Assembly (NCBI GenBank): GCA_003161855.1 | Contig: PMNM01000184.1 | Location: 819 to 6,190 of the forward strand | DNA length: 5,372 nt | Source of the DNA: Syntrophaceae bacterium | GTDB taxonomy: Bacteria > Desulfobacterota > Syntrophia > Syntrophales > Fen-1087 | Direction: 5' to 3' | Shown: positions 1 through 5,194 of the stretch, in pieces | Position numbering within the stretch: position 1 is the stretch's first letter | Layout of the letters: each line of letters opens with the position of its first letter | Position numbers and translations under genes: made by a program | Notes under the pieces: generated by a model | Told to the model about the DNA's origin: nothing | Database searches by the model: none | Seen by the model: the letters and a program-made list of their open reading frames with translations, nothing else

Positions 1-263
1 TTATTGTTCTTAACCTCCAGCAATCTTGCTTTTGTTTTTACCATGCCTTCGTTGAGTTTTTTAATCTTGTTTTCCCTCTCCGTGTGGAGGGATTTAAGCT
101 CATCATATTTTATTTTGTTTTTTTCGATTCCTTCTCTAAATGAGCTGAATTCTTTATCCAGTTTATCTATATTTTCCGGCAGTTTTTTTTTCTTGGCGGA
201 TAACTTAACTAACTGCGAATCACACTCCTGAAGCTTGATTAATAATAATAAATTCTCTTTCAA
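1..263 (-). CDS. C4-type zinc-ribbon (DUF164 family) coiled-coil protein, N-terminal part
   Basis: Partial gene: the first 87 codons are present and the rest runs off the left edge. Translation begins MKENLLLLIKLQECDSQLVK, followed by a lysine- and glutamate-rich heptad-like stretch (about residues 20-85) that should form a long coiled coil, and the visible part ends LLEVKNN. This pattern (short leucine-rich start with LQE-D, LPE near residue 30, then a long coiled coil ending L.EVK.N) is typical of bacterial DUF164 proteins, whose C-terminus carries a four-cysteine zinc ribbon; that part would lie outside the window, so it is expected rather than seen. The start is a TTG at 261-263, chosen because a strong Shine-Dalgarno (GAAGGAG, 270-276) lies 6 nt upstream and no in-frame ATG is well placed. 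The gene follows an intrinsic terminator, so it probably has its own promoter, which I could not pin down. Precise function is unknown; family members are proposed to act as protein or nucleic-acid binding scaffolds. Confidence 0.8.
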   Translation of the reverse strand, partial: MKENLLLLIKLQECDSQLVKLSAKKKKLPENIDKLDKEFSSFREGIEKNKIKYDELKSLHTERENKIKKLNEGMVKTKARLLEVKNN

Positions 264-269
264 TATTTT

Positions 270-276
270 CTCCTTC
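270..276 (-). promoter_or_regulatory. Ribosome binding site that fixes a TTG start
   Basis: GAAGGAG on the minus strand, with a 6-nt spacer (264-269) before the TTG at 261-263. It is the strongest Shine-Dalgarno match in the left part of the window and supports the unusual start codon of the zinc-ribbon protein gene. Confidence 0.7.
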
Positions 277-286
277 TTTTATTAGA

Positions 287-318
287 ATAAAAAAAATGCA
301 CCTTTTAGGGGTGCATTT
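287..318 (-). terminator. Rho-independent terminator after the tRNA / small ORF
   Basis: On the minus strand the sequence reads AAATGCACC, a 7-nt loop (CCTAAAA), then GGTGCATTT, running into a T-rich tail (about 287-295). Stem arms are 310-318 and 294-302; the core 7-bp stem ATGCACC/GGTGCAT is perfect. A stable hairpin followed directly by a run of U is the classic intrinsic terminator. It would end transcription coming from rpoD and/or the tRNA and separate it from the zinc-ribbon gene. On the opposite strand the T-tract is interrupted (TTTCTTT), so bidirectional use is less likely. Confidence 0.9.
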
Positions 319-320
319 CT

Positions 321-452
321 TTAAGCAAACTGCTTCATAATTTTATCATCTGTGCCGTGCATTGATGACATTGTTTGTCTTATCACGGCATTTATAACAC
401 TTGCTATCAAATTCCCATTTCCTTTACGATAAATGATTCTTCCTCTTATCAT
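321..452 (-). CDS. Possible small ORF (43 aa) between tRNA and terminator, unknown function
   Basis: I do not recognise this product. The ORF starts at ATG (450-452), 21 nt after the encoded CCA of the tRNA, and ends at TAA (321-323), only a few bases before the terminator stem. The 43-residue peptide begins MIRGRIIYRKGNGNLIASVI and ends MHGTDDKIMKQFA; it is basic at the N-terminus, has no clear membrane segment, signal peptide or cysteine motif. Upstream there is only a weak purine-rich stretch (GAAGAAAAG) rather than a good Shine-Dalgarno, and the frame is already open upstream into the tRNA, so an open frame of this length could arise by chance. In favour: it fills the space between tRNA and terminator neatly. 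It could be a small protein, a relic of a longer gene, or simply the 3' trailer of the tRNA transcript. Confidence is low. Confidence 0.3.
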   Translation of the reverse strand: MIRGRIIYRKGNGNLIASVINAVIRQTMSSMHGTDDKIMKQFA

Positions 453-473
453 CGCTTTTCTTCTAATTTTATT

Positions 474-549
474 TGGTGGGCCCACCTGGAGTCGAACCAG
501 GGACCTACCGGTTATGAGCCGGTGGCTCTACCAATTGAGCTATGGGCCC
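474..549 (-). tRNA. tRNA with CAU anticodon (elongator Met, or Ile2 decoding AUA)
   Basis: A full cloverleaf of 76 nt including an encoded CCA (474-476). Acceptor stem GGGCCCA pairs with TGGGCCC; D arm GCTC/GAGC with an 8-nt loop containing GG; anticodon stem ACCGG/CCGGT around the loop CTCATAA, giving anticodon CAT (CAU) at 514-516; 5-nt variable region; T arm CCTGG/CCAGG with loop TTCGACT; discriminator A at 477. It is not the initiator, because the first base pair G1-C72 is intact and the anticodon stem lacks the three consecutive G-C pairs of initiator tRNAs. CAU occurs both in elongator tRNA-Met and in the minor tRNA-Ile2, whose C34 is changed to lysidine by TilS. C4-G69 and C5-G68 pairs, as here, are among the features TilS prefers in known Ile2 tRNAs, so Ile2 is a serious alternative; an automatic annotator may call it Met. 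It lies downstream of rpoD. Confidence 0.95.
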
Positions 550-560
550 TTGCCATCTGG

Positions 561-569
561 ATCATATCA
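561..569 (-). promoter_or_regulatory. Candidate extended -10 promoter for the tRNA
   Basis: Minus-strand TGATATGAT, which matches the extended -10 consensus TGnTATAAT with one mismatch. It ends 11 nt before the mature tRNA 5' end, which would put the start of transcription about 5 nt upstream of the tRNA. No -35-like hexamer is found 15-19 nt further upstream. A rival candidate lies at 599-627. Confidence 0.45.
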
Positions 570-598
570 CCCTTTATCCATCATCCCGCAGGTTGTCT

Positions 599-627
599 GT
601 GCTACACTGCCTGGTAATTCTTGTCAA
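599..627 (-). promoter_or_regulatory. Alternative promoter upstream of the tRNA (TTGACA, weak -10)
   Basis: A perfect TTGACA (622-627, minus strand) followed after 17 nt by TAGCAC (599-604), which keeps only about half of the -10 consensus. Transcription would begin some 40 nt before the tRNA. The -35 and the spacing are good but the -10 is poor, so this is only a candidate. Confidence 0.35.
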
Positions 628-677
628 TATCTTATTTCAAGCCCCGTCAAGAGATCCTCTGTTGCTGATTATTTGCT

Positions 678-2447
678 TCATTTCAAACGCGGTTTCAAGG
701 ATTTTCTTCGCGATGGGTTTCGCAATTTCCGGACAGCGGGTGTCTCCATTTTGCGAATATGTTCCTTATTGAAATTCAACGGTTCTGGTTTTTTCCCCGG
801 CCCATGATCCGTTCTTTCACTTATGCCAAAGCGCATTCTCAAAACTTTTTCTTCTCTGGGGGTTAAGGTTGAAAGAATCTTCCGGGTCTGTTCAGCCAAA
901 TCCATACTGATCGTCGCTTCTGAAGGTGAAATGATTTTTTTATCTTCAATGAAATCACCAAGATGACTATCCTCCTCTTCACCAATCGGTGTTTCCAGTG
1001 AGATGGGTTCCTTGGCAATTTTCAGAACTTTCCGGACTTTCTCCAAGGGATACTCCATTTTATTGGCAATTTCTTCCGGATTAGGTTCCCTGCCTAATTC
1101 CTGTACCAGATATCGTGATGTCCGAATCAGTTTGTTAATCGTTTCAATCATATGAACCGGAATTCGGATGGTCCTGGCTTGATCGGCGATGGCCCGCGTA
1201 ATGGCCTGTCGGATCCACCAAGTTGCATAAGTGGAAAATTTGTATCCCCTCTGATATTCAAATTTATCGACTGCTTTCATCAACCCGATGTTTCCTTCTT
1301 GAATCAAGTCCAGGAATTGCAATCCACGGTTCGTATATTTTTTGGCGATACTGACGACCAGACGCAAATTAGCTTCAACCAGTTTTCTTTTGGCGGTCTC
1401 AGCATGATTTTCACCCTTCTCAATGGTCATGACGACTTTCTTAAGAGATGTTGCCGGAAGGCCCACTTCCTGTGATGCTTTCTTTATCTTCCGGTTGGCT
1501 TCTTTGACAATGGTTTCAAACTCCCTCAGTTTTTCAACAGTCACTTTGAGCTCGCGGGCAACGCGTTTCGCCTCGGAACTTGATTTTTTCATTCGTGTCC
1601 AAGCTTTTTCCATCTGCGTTAACGAAAGCCTGGTTTTTTCTTTACAGGTCTGGATTGCTTTTTCCGCATTTTCAATCTCCGTTAAAAACCCCTTAAGCCG
1701 CGCTACGATCCTATCCGTCTGCTTTTTGCTGAATTTTACTTTTCGACAAAGTCGGATCATGCTTTTGGCATTTTTATCCCATTCCGCAAAGATACTTTGT
1801 TTTTGAGACTCGCGAAGCCCCTTTGCTTTTAGTTTCTGTTTCAGAGCATCATTTTTCCTATCCAGAACCGTCACTTTGTTGATGAGCTTCAAAACCCGAT
1901 CCCGGTGCATATCTTCTTCAACGTACCCGTCCTCATCTTCCAGATTTTCGACGACACTCTTGACACGTAGATCCCCACTTTTCAGTTTAACCCCGATATC
2001 CACCACATCTTTGATACAGGCTTCGACGCCAAAGACGGCATCCATACTATCCCGCAGGCCCTCTTCAATCATCTTGGCAATCTCAACTTCCCCCTCCCGG
2101 CTGAGCAGAGATACAAACCCCATCTCGCGGAGGTACATCTTGACCGGATCGCCTGTCTTACCGACGGATGGGATGACTCCCAGTATTTCTTCTTCTTTGG
2201 CAACGACGATCTCCTCCGTCGGTTTTTTTACGATCAGTTTTTCTCCCTTATCGGTGTCAATAATATCAATATTTTTCTCACCGAAGAGCATGATAATATC
2301 ATCAATTTGATCTGAAGAAATGACATCAGATGGCAACAGATCATTAACATCATCGTAGGTGAGGAATCCCTTTTCCTCTCCCAGCGAGATCAATTTTTTG
2401 AATTCATCGGACTGAATTTCTTTTCCCATATTGGATTCTCCCGGCAT
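678..2447 (-). CDS. rpoD: RNA polymerase primary sigma factor RpoD (sigma-70) with divergent region 4.2
   Basis: Housekeeping sigma factor that directs core RNA polymerase to promoters and melts the -10 region. Domains in order (589 aa): region 1.1 about 10-65; region 1.2 about 98-130 ([11 protein letters not shown]); a long basic, helical non-conserved region about 131-350, as in proteobacterial RpoD; region 2 about 351-430, nearly identical to E. coli ([19 protein letters not shown], then [20 protein letters not shown]); region 3 about 431-513, with VHMIE (H432, E435) for extended -10 contact; region 4.1 about 514-546 (LRMRFGI). Region 4.2 (about 547-585) departs strongly from the family: where TLEEVG...VTRERIRQIEAKALRKL is expected it reads [15 protein letters not shown], then [12 protein letters not shown], without any gap. 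Start choice: ATG 2447 has its AAGGA only 1 nt upstream, whereas ATG 2429 (MGKEIQ...) has GGGAG 8 nt upstream and is the likelier start. The gene follows dnaG by 27 nt, so they are probably co-transcribed. Confidence 0.95.
   Translation of the reverse strand: MPGESNMGKEIQSDEFKKLISLGEEKGFLTYDDVNDLLPSDVISSDQIDDIIMLFGEKNIDIIDTDKGEKLIVKKPTEEIVVAKEEEILGVIPSVGKTGDPVKMYLREMGFVSLLSREGEVEIAKMIEEGLRDSMDAVFGVEACIKDVVDIGVKLKSGDLRVKSVVENLEDEDGYVEEDMHRDRVLKLINKVTVLDRKNDALKQKLKAKGLRESQKQSIFAEWDKNAKSMIRLCRKVKFSKKQTDRIVARLKGFLTEIENAEKAIQTCKEKTRLSLTQMEKAWTRMKKSSSEAKRVARELKVTVEKLREFETIVKEANRKIKKASQEVGLPATSLKKVVMTIEKGENHAETAKRKLVEANLRLVVSIAKKYTNRGLQFLDLIQEGNIGLMKAVDKFEYQRGYKFSTYATWWIRQAITRAIADQARTIRIPVHMIETINKLIRTSRYLVQELGREPNPEEIANKMEYPLEKVRKVLKIAKEPISLETPIGEEEDSHLGDFIEDKKIISPSEATISMDLAEQTRKILSTLTPREEKVLRMRFGISERTDHGPGKKPEPLNFNKEHIRKMETPAVRKLRNPSRRKSLKPRLK
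2438..2442 (-). promoter_or_regulatory. Ribosome binding site favouring the internal rpoD start at 2429
   Basis: GGGAG on the minus strand, 8 nt before the ATG at 2427-2429. The upstream ATG at 2445-2447 has AAGGA (2449-2453) just 1 nt away, too close for normal initiation. The shorter protein loses only six residues ahead of region 1.1. Confidence 0.5.
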
Positions 2448-2473
2448 GTCCTTATAACGAATGGATTGTCCTT

Positions 2474-2482
2474 ATTATAGCA
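2474..2482 (-). promoter_or_regulatory. Candidate extended -10 promoter for rpoD inside the dnaG 3' end
   Basis: Minus-strand TGCTATAAT is an exact match to the extended -10 consensus TGnTATAAT, and overlaps the last codons and the TAA stop of dnaG. Transcription would start near 2467, giving a leader of about 20-38 nt to the two possible rpoD starts. No good -35 is present: the best candidate, TTAAAA, would need a 19-nt spacer. Extended -10 promoters can work without a -35, and separate internal promoters for rpoD are known in the enteric macromolecular-synthesis operon. The match lies in coding sequence, so chance cannot be excluded. Confidence 0.45.
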
Positions 2483-4250
2483 CCTGTGTTCTCTCTTCTT
2501 TTAACAGGCGCTCCTTCTCGTTTAAAAGTTCGTTGCAGAGATTCATATCTCCTGCTTCCTGAGCCTTATTCATTTTTATCATCAGGATCTTTTTTATTTC
2601 CCGATACCATCTTCGTTTAATCTGCTTAACCGTATCCGCAAGCAAGCGATCCAGAACCTTTTCATCATAGGAACTCTCATCAATAACCTTTCTCAGCAGT
2701 TTTTCCCGGAGAACTCCGGAATCGAGACGGCTGATGAACTCAACGGCATCGAAGTGCCCCGGTCCGGTAGCGAACAGCTTCAACTCTTCACCCAAAGACT
2801 TCAGATCCGGACTTATAAAGTAATTCAAAATATTTGTTTCCGCCATCACTGCCAATTTTTCCGGATGCATCATGAGAATATGGATCAGATTCATCTCCAG
2901 CAAATCAACTGTTCCCGGATGCTTCTTTTGCTTTGTTGCAGCGTTTGGGGAAGCGGTCATGGAATGGGAAATCTCGGTTTTTAAAATATCCTGGTCAATG
3001 CCAAGTTTTTCCGATACTCTTTTAATAAAAAGATTTCTTTCGATGGCATTATCGATATGCCTAATAAAGGACAGAGACTTGCGAAGCACATCCCGATCCT
3101 TCTCAAAAGTGCCCCGATCCCCCATGACGTTTTCAATATAGTAATCAACCATGGATGGAGCCCGAGCGATCAGCTCCAACAGGCGGTCTTTTCCGAAGGT
3201 CCTTACATAATCATCGGGATCATAACCACTGGGAAGGATCACTGCCCGGACATGCATATTTCCTGCAAGGAAAAGCTCAAGGCTTCTTTCCAGGGCTTTC
3301 TGCCCCGCTTCATCAGGATCAAACAAGACGGCAACATGTGACGTATACCGGCCAATCAAATCAACCTGTTCTCTTGTCAGAGCTGTTCCCAGTGTGGCAA
3401 CGACAGGGGTGATGCCTGCATTCCAAAGCAATATCAAGTCAAAATATCCTTCTACGAGGATAGCATAGCCTTGCTTGCGGATTTCCTCTTTCGTCCGGTT
3501 CAGCCCGTAAAGGTTTCTGCCTTTGATATAAACAGCCGATTCAGGGGAATTCAGGTATTTGGGTTCTCCGGCACCGATGATTCGCCCGCCAAAAGCAATG
3601 ACGCGACCACTGACGTCTTCTATTGGAATCATTAATCTGGCCCGGAAACGATCATACAGCGATGCATCTTTTCCCGGAATGAGGAGTCCGGCCTGTTCGG
3701 CCACTTTCAGGGAAATTTTCTCTCTCTCAAAAAAATCTTTCAGATGCCGCCATCCATCCAGAGCAAAACCGAGCCGGAATTCCCTGATAATCTCCTCCCG
3801 GATCTGCCGTTTTTTGAGGTAGATCTGGGCTTCCTTCCCCACTGATGAAAACAGGTTGTTTGAATAATAGACCGCCGCTATATGATTAATGTGGGTGAGT
3901 TGTTCCCTGAGGCTGATCTGCTCCTTTTCCTCATGACTGCTCACCCTTTCCGGAATAACCACTCCGGTTTTCCTCGCCAAATGTCTGATCGCCTCGGGAT
4001 AAGCCATCTGATTGATTTTCATTAAAAAGGAAAAAACATTCCCTCCTTCACCACAGCCAAAACAGTAAAATATCTGTTTATCCGGCGTGACTGTAAACGA
4101 AGGGGTCTTTTCTTTGTGAAAAGGGCAAAGACCCACAAAATTCCGCCCTGCTTTTTTGAGTGTCACATATTCCGAGACCAGATCAACGATATTGGCTCTG
4201 CTTTTTATTTCTTCAATCTTAATATCCGGTATGTGACTTTTCAATCTCAC
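2475..4250 (-). CDS. dnaG: DNA primase DnaG
   Basis: Makes the short RNA primers for lagging-strand and origin replication, recruited to the fork by the DnaB helicase. Domains (591 aa from GTG 4250): N-terminal CHC2 zinc-binding domain, about 7-100, with C42-H45 in LCPFHKEKTPSF and C63-C66 in FYCFGCGEGGNVF; RNA polymerase domain about 115-365, containing YLNSPES (232-238) and the TOPRIM fold with the metal-binding glutamate E267 in VEGYFD, DPDEAG (311-316, acidic D311/D313) and a further acidic patch DPDD (344-347); C-terminal helicase-interaction domain about 445-591, less conserved and helical as usual. Length is normal for the family, and all key metal ligands are present. The start is uncertain: GTG 4250 has GAAGG only 1 nt upstream, while TTG 4244 has the same GAAGG 7 nt upstream and gives MKSHIPDIKIEEI, with the typical IPD.I..I beginning. 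It lies between yqeY and rpoD in the same orientation. Confidence 0.97.
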   Translation of the reverse strand: MRLKSHIPDIKIEEIKSRANIVDLVSEYVTLKKAGRNFVGLCPFHKEKTPSFTVTPDKQIFYCFGCGEGGNVFSFLMKINQMAYPEAIRHLARKTGVVIPERVSSHEEKEQISLREQLTHINHIAAVYYSNNLFSSVGKEAQIYLKKRQIREEIIREFRLGFALDGWRHLKDFFEREKISLKVAEQAGLLIPGKDASLYDRFRARLMIPIEDVSGRVIAFGGRIIGAGEPKYLNSPESAVYIKGRNLYGLNRTKEEIRKQGYAILVEGYFDLILLWNAGITPVVATLGTALTREQVDLIGRYTSHVAVLFDPDEAGQKALERSLELFLAGNMHVRAVILPSGYDPDDYVRTFGKDRLLELIARAPSMVDYYIENVMGDRGTFEKDRDVLRKSLSFIRHIDNAIERNLFIKRVSEKLGIDQDILKTEISHSMTASPNAATKQKKHPGTVDLLEMNLIHILMMHPEKLAVMAETNILNYFISPDLKSLGEELKLFATGPGHFDAVEFISRLDSGVLREKLLRKVIDESSYDEKVLDRLLADTVKQIKRRWYREIKKILMIKMNKAQEAGDMNLCNELLNEKERLLKEERTQVL

Positions 4251-4251
4251 G

Positions 4252-4256
4252 CCTTC
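4252..4256 (-). promoter_or_regulatory. Ribosome binding site of dnaG, pointing to a TTG start at 4244
   Basis: GAAGG on the minus strand. It is 1 nt from the GTG at 4248-4250 but 7 nt from the in-frame TTG at 4242-4244; normal spacing favours the TTG. Either way dnaG uses a non-ATG start, which tends to lower expression and fits the low copy number of primase. Confidence 0.5.
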
Positions 4257-4309
4257 ATCGTGGGGAGGGTCGCGAAAATGGCAAAAGAATCATAAATCAT
4301 TCCCCATTT

Positions 4310-4756
4310 CTAAGCAGACAACGCCACCTTGACCTTATCACCGATCACTTTTCCATCGGCCTTCCCGGTCAGTTTCGGCATCAGAACTTTCATCACCTTC
4401 CCCATATCCTTCACACTGACCGCACCTGTTTCCTCAATGGCCCGTCGGATCTCCTGGTTGATATCTTCCTCAGACATCGGTACCGGCATAAATGATTGGA
4501 TCACCTTCAGCTCTGCCTCTTCCTTTTCCACAAGATCCGCCCGCCCGCCTCTGGCAAACTGCTCAATCGAATCCTTACGTTGCTTTCCCATGGTGGAGAG
4601 AACCTGAACAAATTCTGCTTCATTCAACTCTCGTTTGAGATCGATTTCCCGGTTGTGTAAGGCCGACTTGATCATACGGAGTGCAGATAAGACAATCTTG
4701 TCCTTGGCCTTGGCCGCTGTAACCATGTCCTGGTCTATCTTTACTTTGAAAGTCAT
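4310..4756 (-). CDS. yqeY: GatB/YqeY domain protein
   Basis: A stand-alone protein of the GatB/YqeY family (148 aa, the usual length). The fold matches the C-terminal tRNA-binding tail domain of GatB, a subunit of the Asp-tRNA(Asn)/Glu-tRNA(Gln) amidotransferase, but the role of the free-standing form is not settled; a link to tRNA is an inference from the fold. Family signatures are clear: VLSALRMIKSALHNREID (22-39), KQRKDSIEQFARGGRADL (58-75) followed by EKEEAEL, and DMGKVMKVLMPKLTGKADGK (117-136). No catalytic motif is expected. Start ATG 4754-4756 is supported by AGGTGA (4761-4766) with a 4-nt spacer. It is the first gene after the promoter at 4784-4811; 59 nt separate it from dnaG, with no terminator between. 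In many bacteria yqeY sits between rpsU and dnaG, so this position is normal apart from the absence of rpsU. Confidence 0.93.
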   Translation of the reverse strand: MTFKVKIDQDMVTAAKAKDKIVLSALRMIKSALHNREIDLKRELNEAEFVQVLSTMGKQRKDSIEQFARGGRADLVEKEEAELKVIQSFMPVPMSEEDINQEIRRAIEETGAVSVKDMGKVMKVLMPKLTGKADGKVIGDKVKVALSA

Positions 4757-4783
4757 TGTGTCACCTATATTTATATTTCTCTT

Positions 4784-4811
4784 ATATTATATCGCCTTCG
4801 CCATTTGTCAA
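4784..4811 (-). promoter_or_regulatory. Sigma-70 type promoter for yqeY-dnaG-rpoD
   Basis: Minus-strand TTGACA (4806-4811), a perfect -35, followed after 16 nt by TAATAT (4784-4789). A perfect TATAAT also overlaps here (4786-4791) but with a short 14-nt spacer. The region downstream is AT-rich and leads into the yqeY ribosome binding site. The promoter lies only about 15 nt beyond the HIT stop codon, in the only sizeable gap of this part of the window, so it is the natural start of the yqeY-dnaG-rpoD unit. Confidence 0.7.
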
Positions 4812-4826
4812 CAGGTCCTGAAAAAA

Positions 4827-5171
4827 TCAGTTCAAGGCATCTTTGAGCTTTACTCCACCCAAAACGTGGATGTGCAAATGAAAAATGACCTGACCACCCT
4901 CCCTGTTGCAGTTGATGACTGTTCGGAAACCGCTTTGATCAATACCCTTGATTTGCGCAACCTCCTGCACCCCAAAAAACAAGGCCCCCAGATCTTTCAT
5001 TCGGTCTATCGTTACATCCATGAGGGTTGGAATATGAATCTTAGGAATAACAACCACATGAACCGGAGCCATGGGATGAATATCATCAAAGGCCAGAACC
5101 TGATCCGTTTCGTAGATCTTGGAACTGGGGATTTGACCGCTCACAATCTTGCAAAAAATACAGTCATCCAT
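4827..5171 (-). CDS. HIT family protein (HinT-like purine nucleoside phosphoramidase / nucleotide hydrolase)
   Basis: Histidine-triad hydrolase of the HinT branch (114 aa, typical length), expected to cleave AMP-lysine or other nucleoside phosphoramidates as a cytoplasmic homodimer. The sequence starts MDDCIFCKIVSGQIPSSKIY; C4 and C7 form the CxxC found in zinc-binding HIT proteins, with H46 (PKIHI) and the first triad histidine as likely further ligands. The substrate-binding VLAFDDIHPMAPVHVVVIPK follows (25-44), and the catalytic triad motif HLHIHVLGG spans 98-106 (H98, H100, H102, the last being the expected nucleophile). The C-terminus is short, ending VKLKDALN rather than the common GGR.L form. 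Start ATG 5169-5171 is preceded by GGAAGGTGAG (about 5177-5186). It begins 23 nt after the hisA stop and is probably co-transcribed with it; a HIT gene after histidine genes is a familiar arrangement, but no functional link is proven. The substrate cannot be told from sequence. Confidence 0.93.
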   Translation of the reverse strand: MDDCIFCKIVSGQIPSSKIYETDQVLAFDDIHPMAPVHVVVIPKIHIPTLMDVTIDRMKDLGALFFGVQEVAQIKGIDQSGFRTVINCNREGGQVIFHLHIHVLGGVKLKDALN

Positions 5172-5194
5172 CTCTACTCACCTTCCTGCAGAAA

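Noticed and set aside
4..231. Plus-strand 75-codon frame rich in Ser, Leu and Phe that looks membrane-like
   Set aside because: It is the antisense of a Lys/Glu-rich coiled coil, which gives hydrophobic residues automatically; the minus-strand frame matches a known family.
648..660. AGAGGATCTCT palindrome after the rpoD stop, considered as a terminator or operator
   Set aside because: Short stem, no T-tract and no second copy, so chance is the simplest explanation.
433..807. Plus-strand open frame of 124 codons across the tRNA and the rpoD 3' end
   Set aside because: It runs antisense through a perfect tRNA and through rpoD, has no ribosome binding site or recognisable domain, and is best explained as a shadow.
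678..810. Idea that RpoD region 4.2 is altered by a pair of compensating frameshifts
   Set aside because: The two other frames on this strand were translated through the region; they reach stop codons and do not contain the normal TLEEVG or RERIRQIEAKAL motif, and the aligned length is unchanged.
4247..4258. Four-codon frame ATG AAG GCG TGA before dnaG, considered as a leader peptide
   Set aside because: Too short to carry meaning, no ribosome binding site of its own, and probably incidental to the dnaG Shine-Dalgarno.
4812..4820. Short inverted repeat CAGG-T-CCTG after the HIT gene, considered as a terminator
   Set aside because: The 4-bp stem has a one-base loop, too tight to form a hairpin, and no T-tract follows on the minus strand.
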